Positions 5,730 through 5,949 of a stretch of 5,949 nucleotides of DNA are shown here, piece after piece. Where the stretch lies: positions 1-5,949 of the forward strand of contig RFHW01000057.1 of NCBI GenBank assembly GCA_003695745.1, given 5' to 3'. Numbering within the stretch: position 1 is the stretch's first letter; every line of letters begins with the position of its first letter. This stretch comes from Methanobacteriota archaeon. Lineage in GTDB: Archaea > Hydrothermarchaeota > Hydrothermarchaeia > Hydrothermarchaeales > SZUA-236. The notes under the pieces are model-generated. The model was not told the DNA's origin. It was given only the letters and a program-made list of their open reading frames with translations, and did no database searches. The position numbers and the translations under genes were made by a program.

Positions 5730-5742
5730 CGAAAGATTTAAG
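5730..5742 (+). promoter_or_regulatory. BRE/TATA of the FAD oxidoreductase gene
   Basis: CGAAAGATTTAAG is a BRE-like CGAAA followed by a TATA box centred ~28 bases before the ATG at 5767. With its preceding A it repeats exactly the 13 bases found before nikR at 2060-2072. Confidence 0.65.
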
Positions 5743-5766
5743 GGCTCACCTCGCCTGATATGTTCT

Positions 5767-5949
5767 ATGAGCTGGGAGGTCCCCCTTGTTGAGAAGATCG
5801 AGCGGGCAGCAGGGACAAAGAGCTTTCGATTCAGCCGGCCGCCTGACCTGAATTATCTGCCGGGCCAGTATTTCTTCATATACATCCCCAGGGAGGATGT
5901 GGGTGAGTTGCTCCATCACTTCTCATTCTCAAGCTCGCCCACAGAGAAA
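5767..5949 (+). CDS. FAD/NAD(P)-binding oxidoreductase, ferredoxin-NADP reductase fold (C-terminus cut by window edge)
   Basis: Only the first 61 residues are visible. They begin MSWEVPLVEKIERAAGTKSFRF and continue with PGQYFFIYIP (about residues 32-41) and HHFSFSSSPTEK (50-61). This is the start of the FAD-binding beta-barrel of the ferredoxin-NADP reductase superfamily: the PGQ(Y/F) turn and the (R)xxS-x-SSP flavin motif. In the usual RxYSxxSSP form an Arg contacts the FAD phosphate; here the aligned place is His (HHFSFSSSP), a divergence that does not exclude FAD binding. The NAD(P) domain and any iron-sulfur domain are outside the window, so the electron donor and acceptor are unknown. 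The ATG at 5767 is preferred because it is ~28 bases behind the TATA box; the ATG at 5760 runs into a stop after ten codons. Confidence 0.85.
   Translation, partial: MSWEVPLVEKIERAAGTKSFRFSRPPDLNYLPGQYFFIYIPREDVGELLHHFSFSSSPTEK

Noticed and set aside
1..5949. tRNA, rRNA, CRISPR array, insertion sequence or attachment site
   Set aside because: Nearly all bases are covered by conserved genes, gaps are at most about 120 bases, and no regular repeats, terminal inverted repeats, transposase or cloverleaf-like segment was seen.

Overview
The window reads as archaeal, most likely a methanogen-type euryarchaeote. Every gene whose start is visible has an A/T-rich TATA-like box centred about 24-31 bases upstream of its start codon. 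There is almost no space for a 5' leader and no convincing Shine-Dalgarno sequence, which is the signature of leaderless archaeal transcription. The DNA is moderately GC-rich (by eye, high fifties percent), prefers AGG/AGA for Arg and ATA for Ile, and carries archaeal families: a COG1497-type winged-helix regulator, archaeal-type NikR and an A24 peptidase with an archaeal-type C-terminal domain. The exact lineage cannot be fixed from this piece.

Layout. At the left edge, on the minus strand, lies the N-terminal ~250 residues of CobT (cobalamin lower-ligand base phosphoribosyltransferase). It is divergent from a plus-strand block of three genes: a COG1497-like winged-helix regulator, a small FMN-type split-barrel protein of the pyridoxamine 5'-phosphate oxidase family, and the nickel-responsive repressor NikR. 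Converging on these from the right, on the minus strand, is a two-gene heme unit, hemH (ferrochelatase) followed by hemG/hemY (FAD-dependent porphyrinogen oxidase). Divergent from hemH is a plus-strand archaeal prepilin/preflagellin peptidase. The right edge cuts the first 61 residues of an FAD/NAD(P)-type oxidoreductase.

How the genes fit together. Three neighbouring units relate to metallo-tetrapyrroles or their metals: cobT (Co, corrinoid), nikR (Ni, which in methanogens also serves F430) and hemH-hemG (Fe, heme). The hemH-hemG pair is the most notable content. Most archaea make heme from siroheme by the Ahb route and lack these two enzymes. Here they sit behind archaeal promoters in the same relative order as in the bacterial hemE-hemH-hemY operon, which suggests lateral acquisition from bacteria. 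The other genes look like ordinary housekeeping or regulatory genes, each probably with its own promoter. In several places the TATA box overlaps or abuts the stop codon of the gene upstream. No RNA gene, mobile element, CRISPR array or gene-free stretch over 300 bases was seen, and I found no convincing wholly new multi-gene system.
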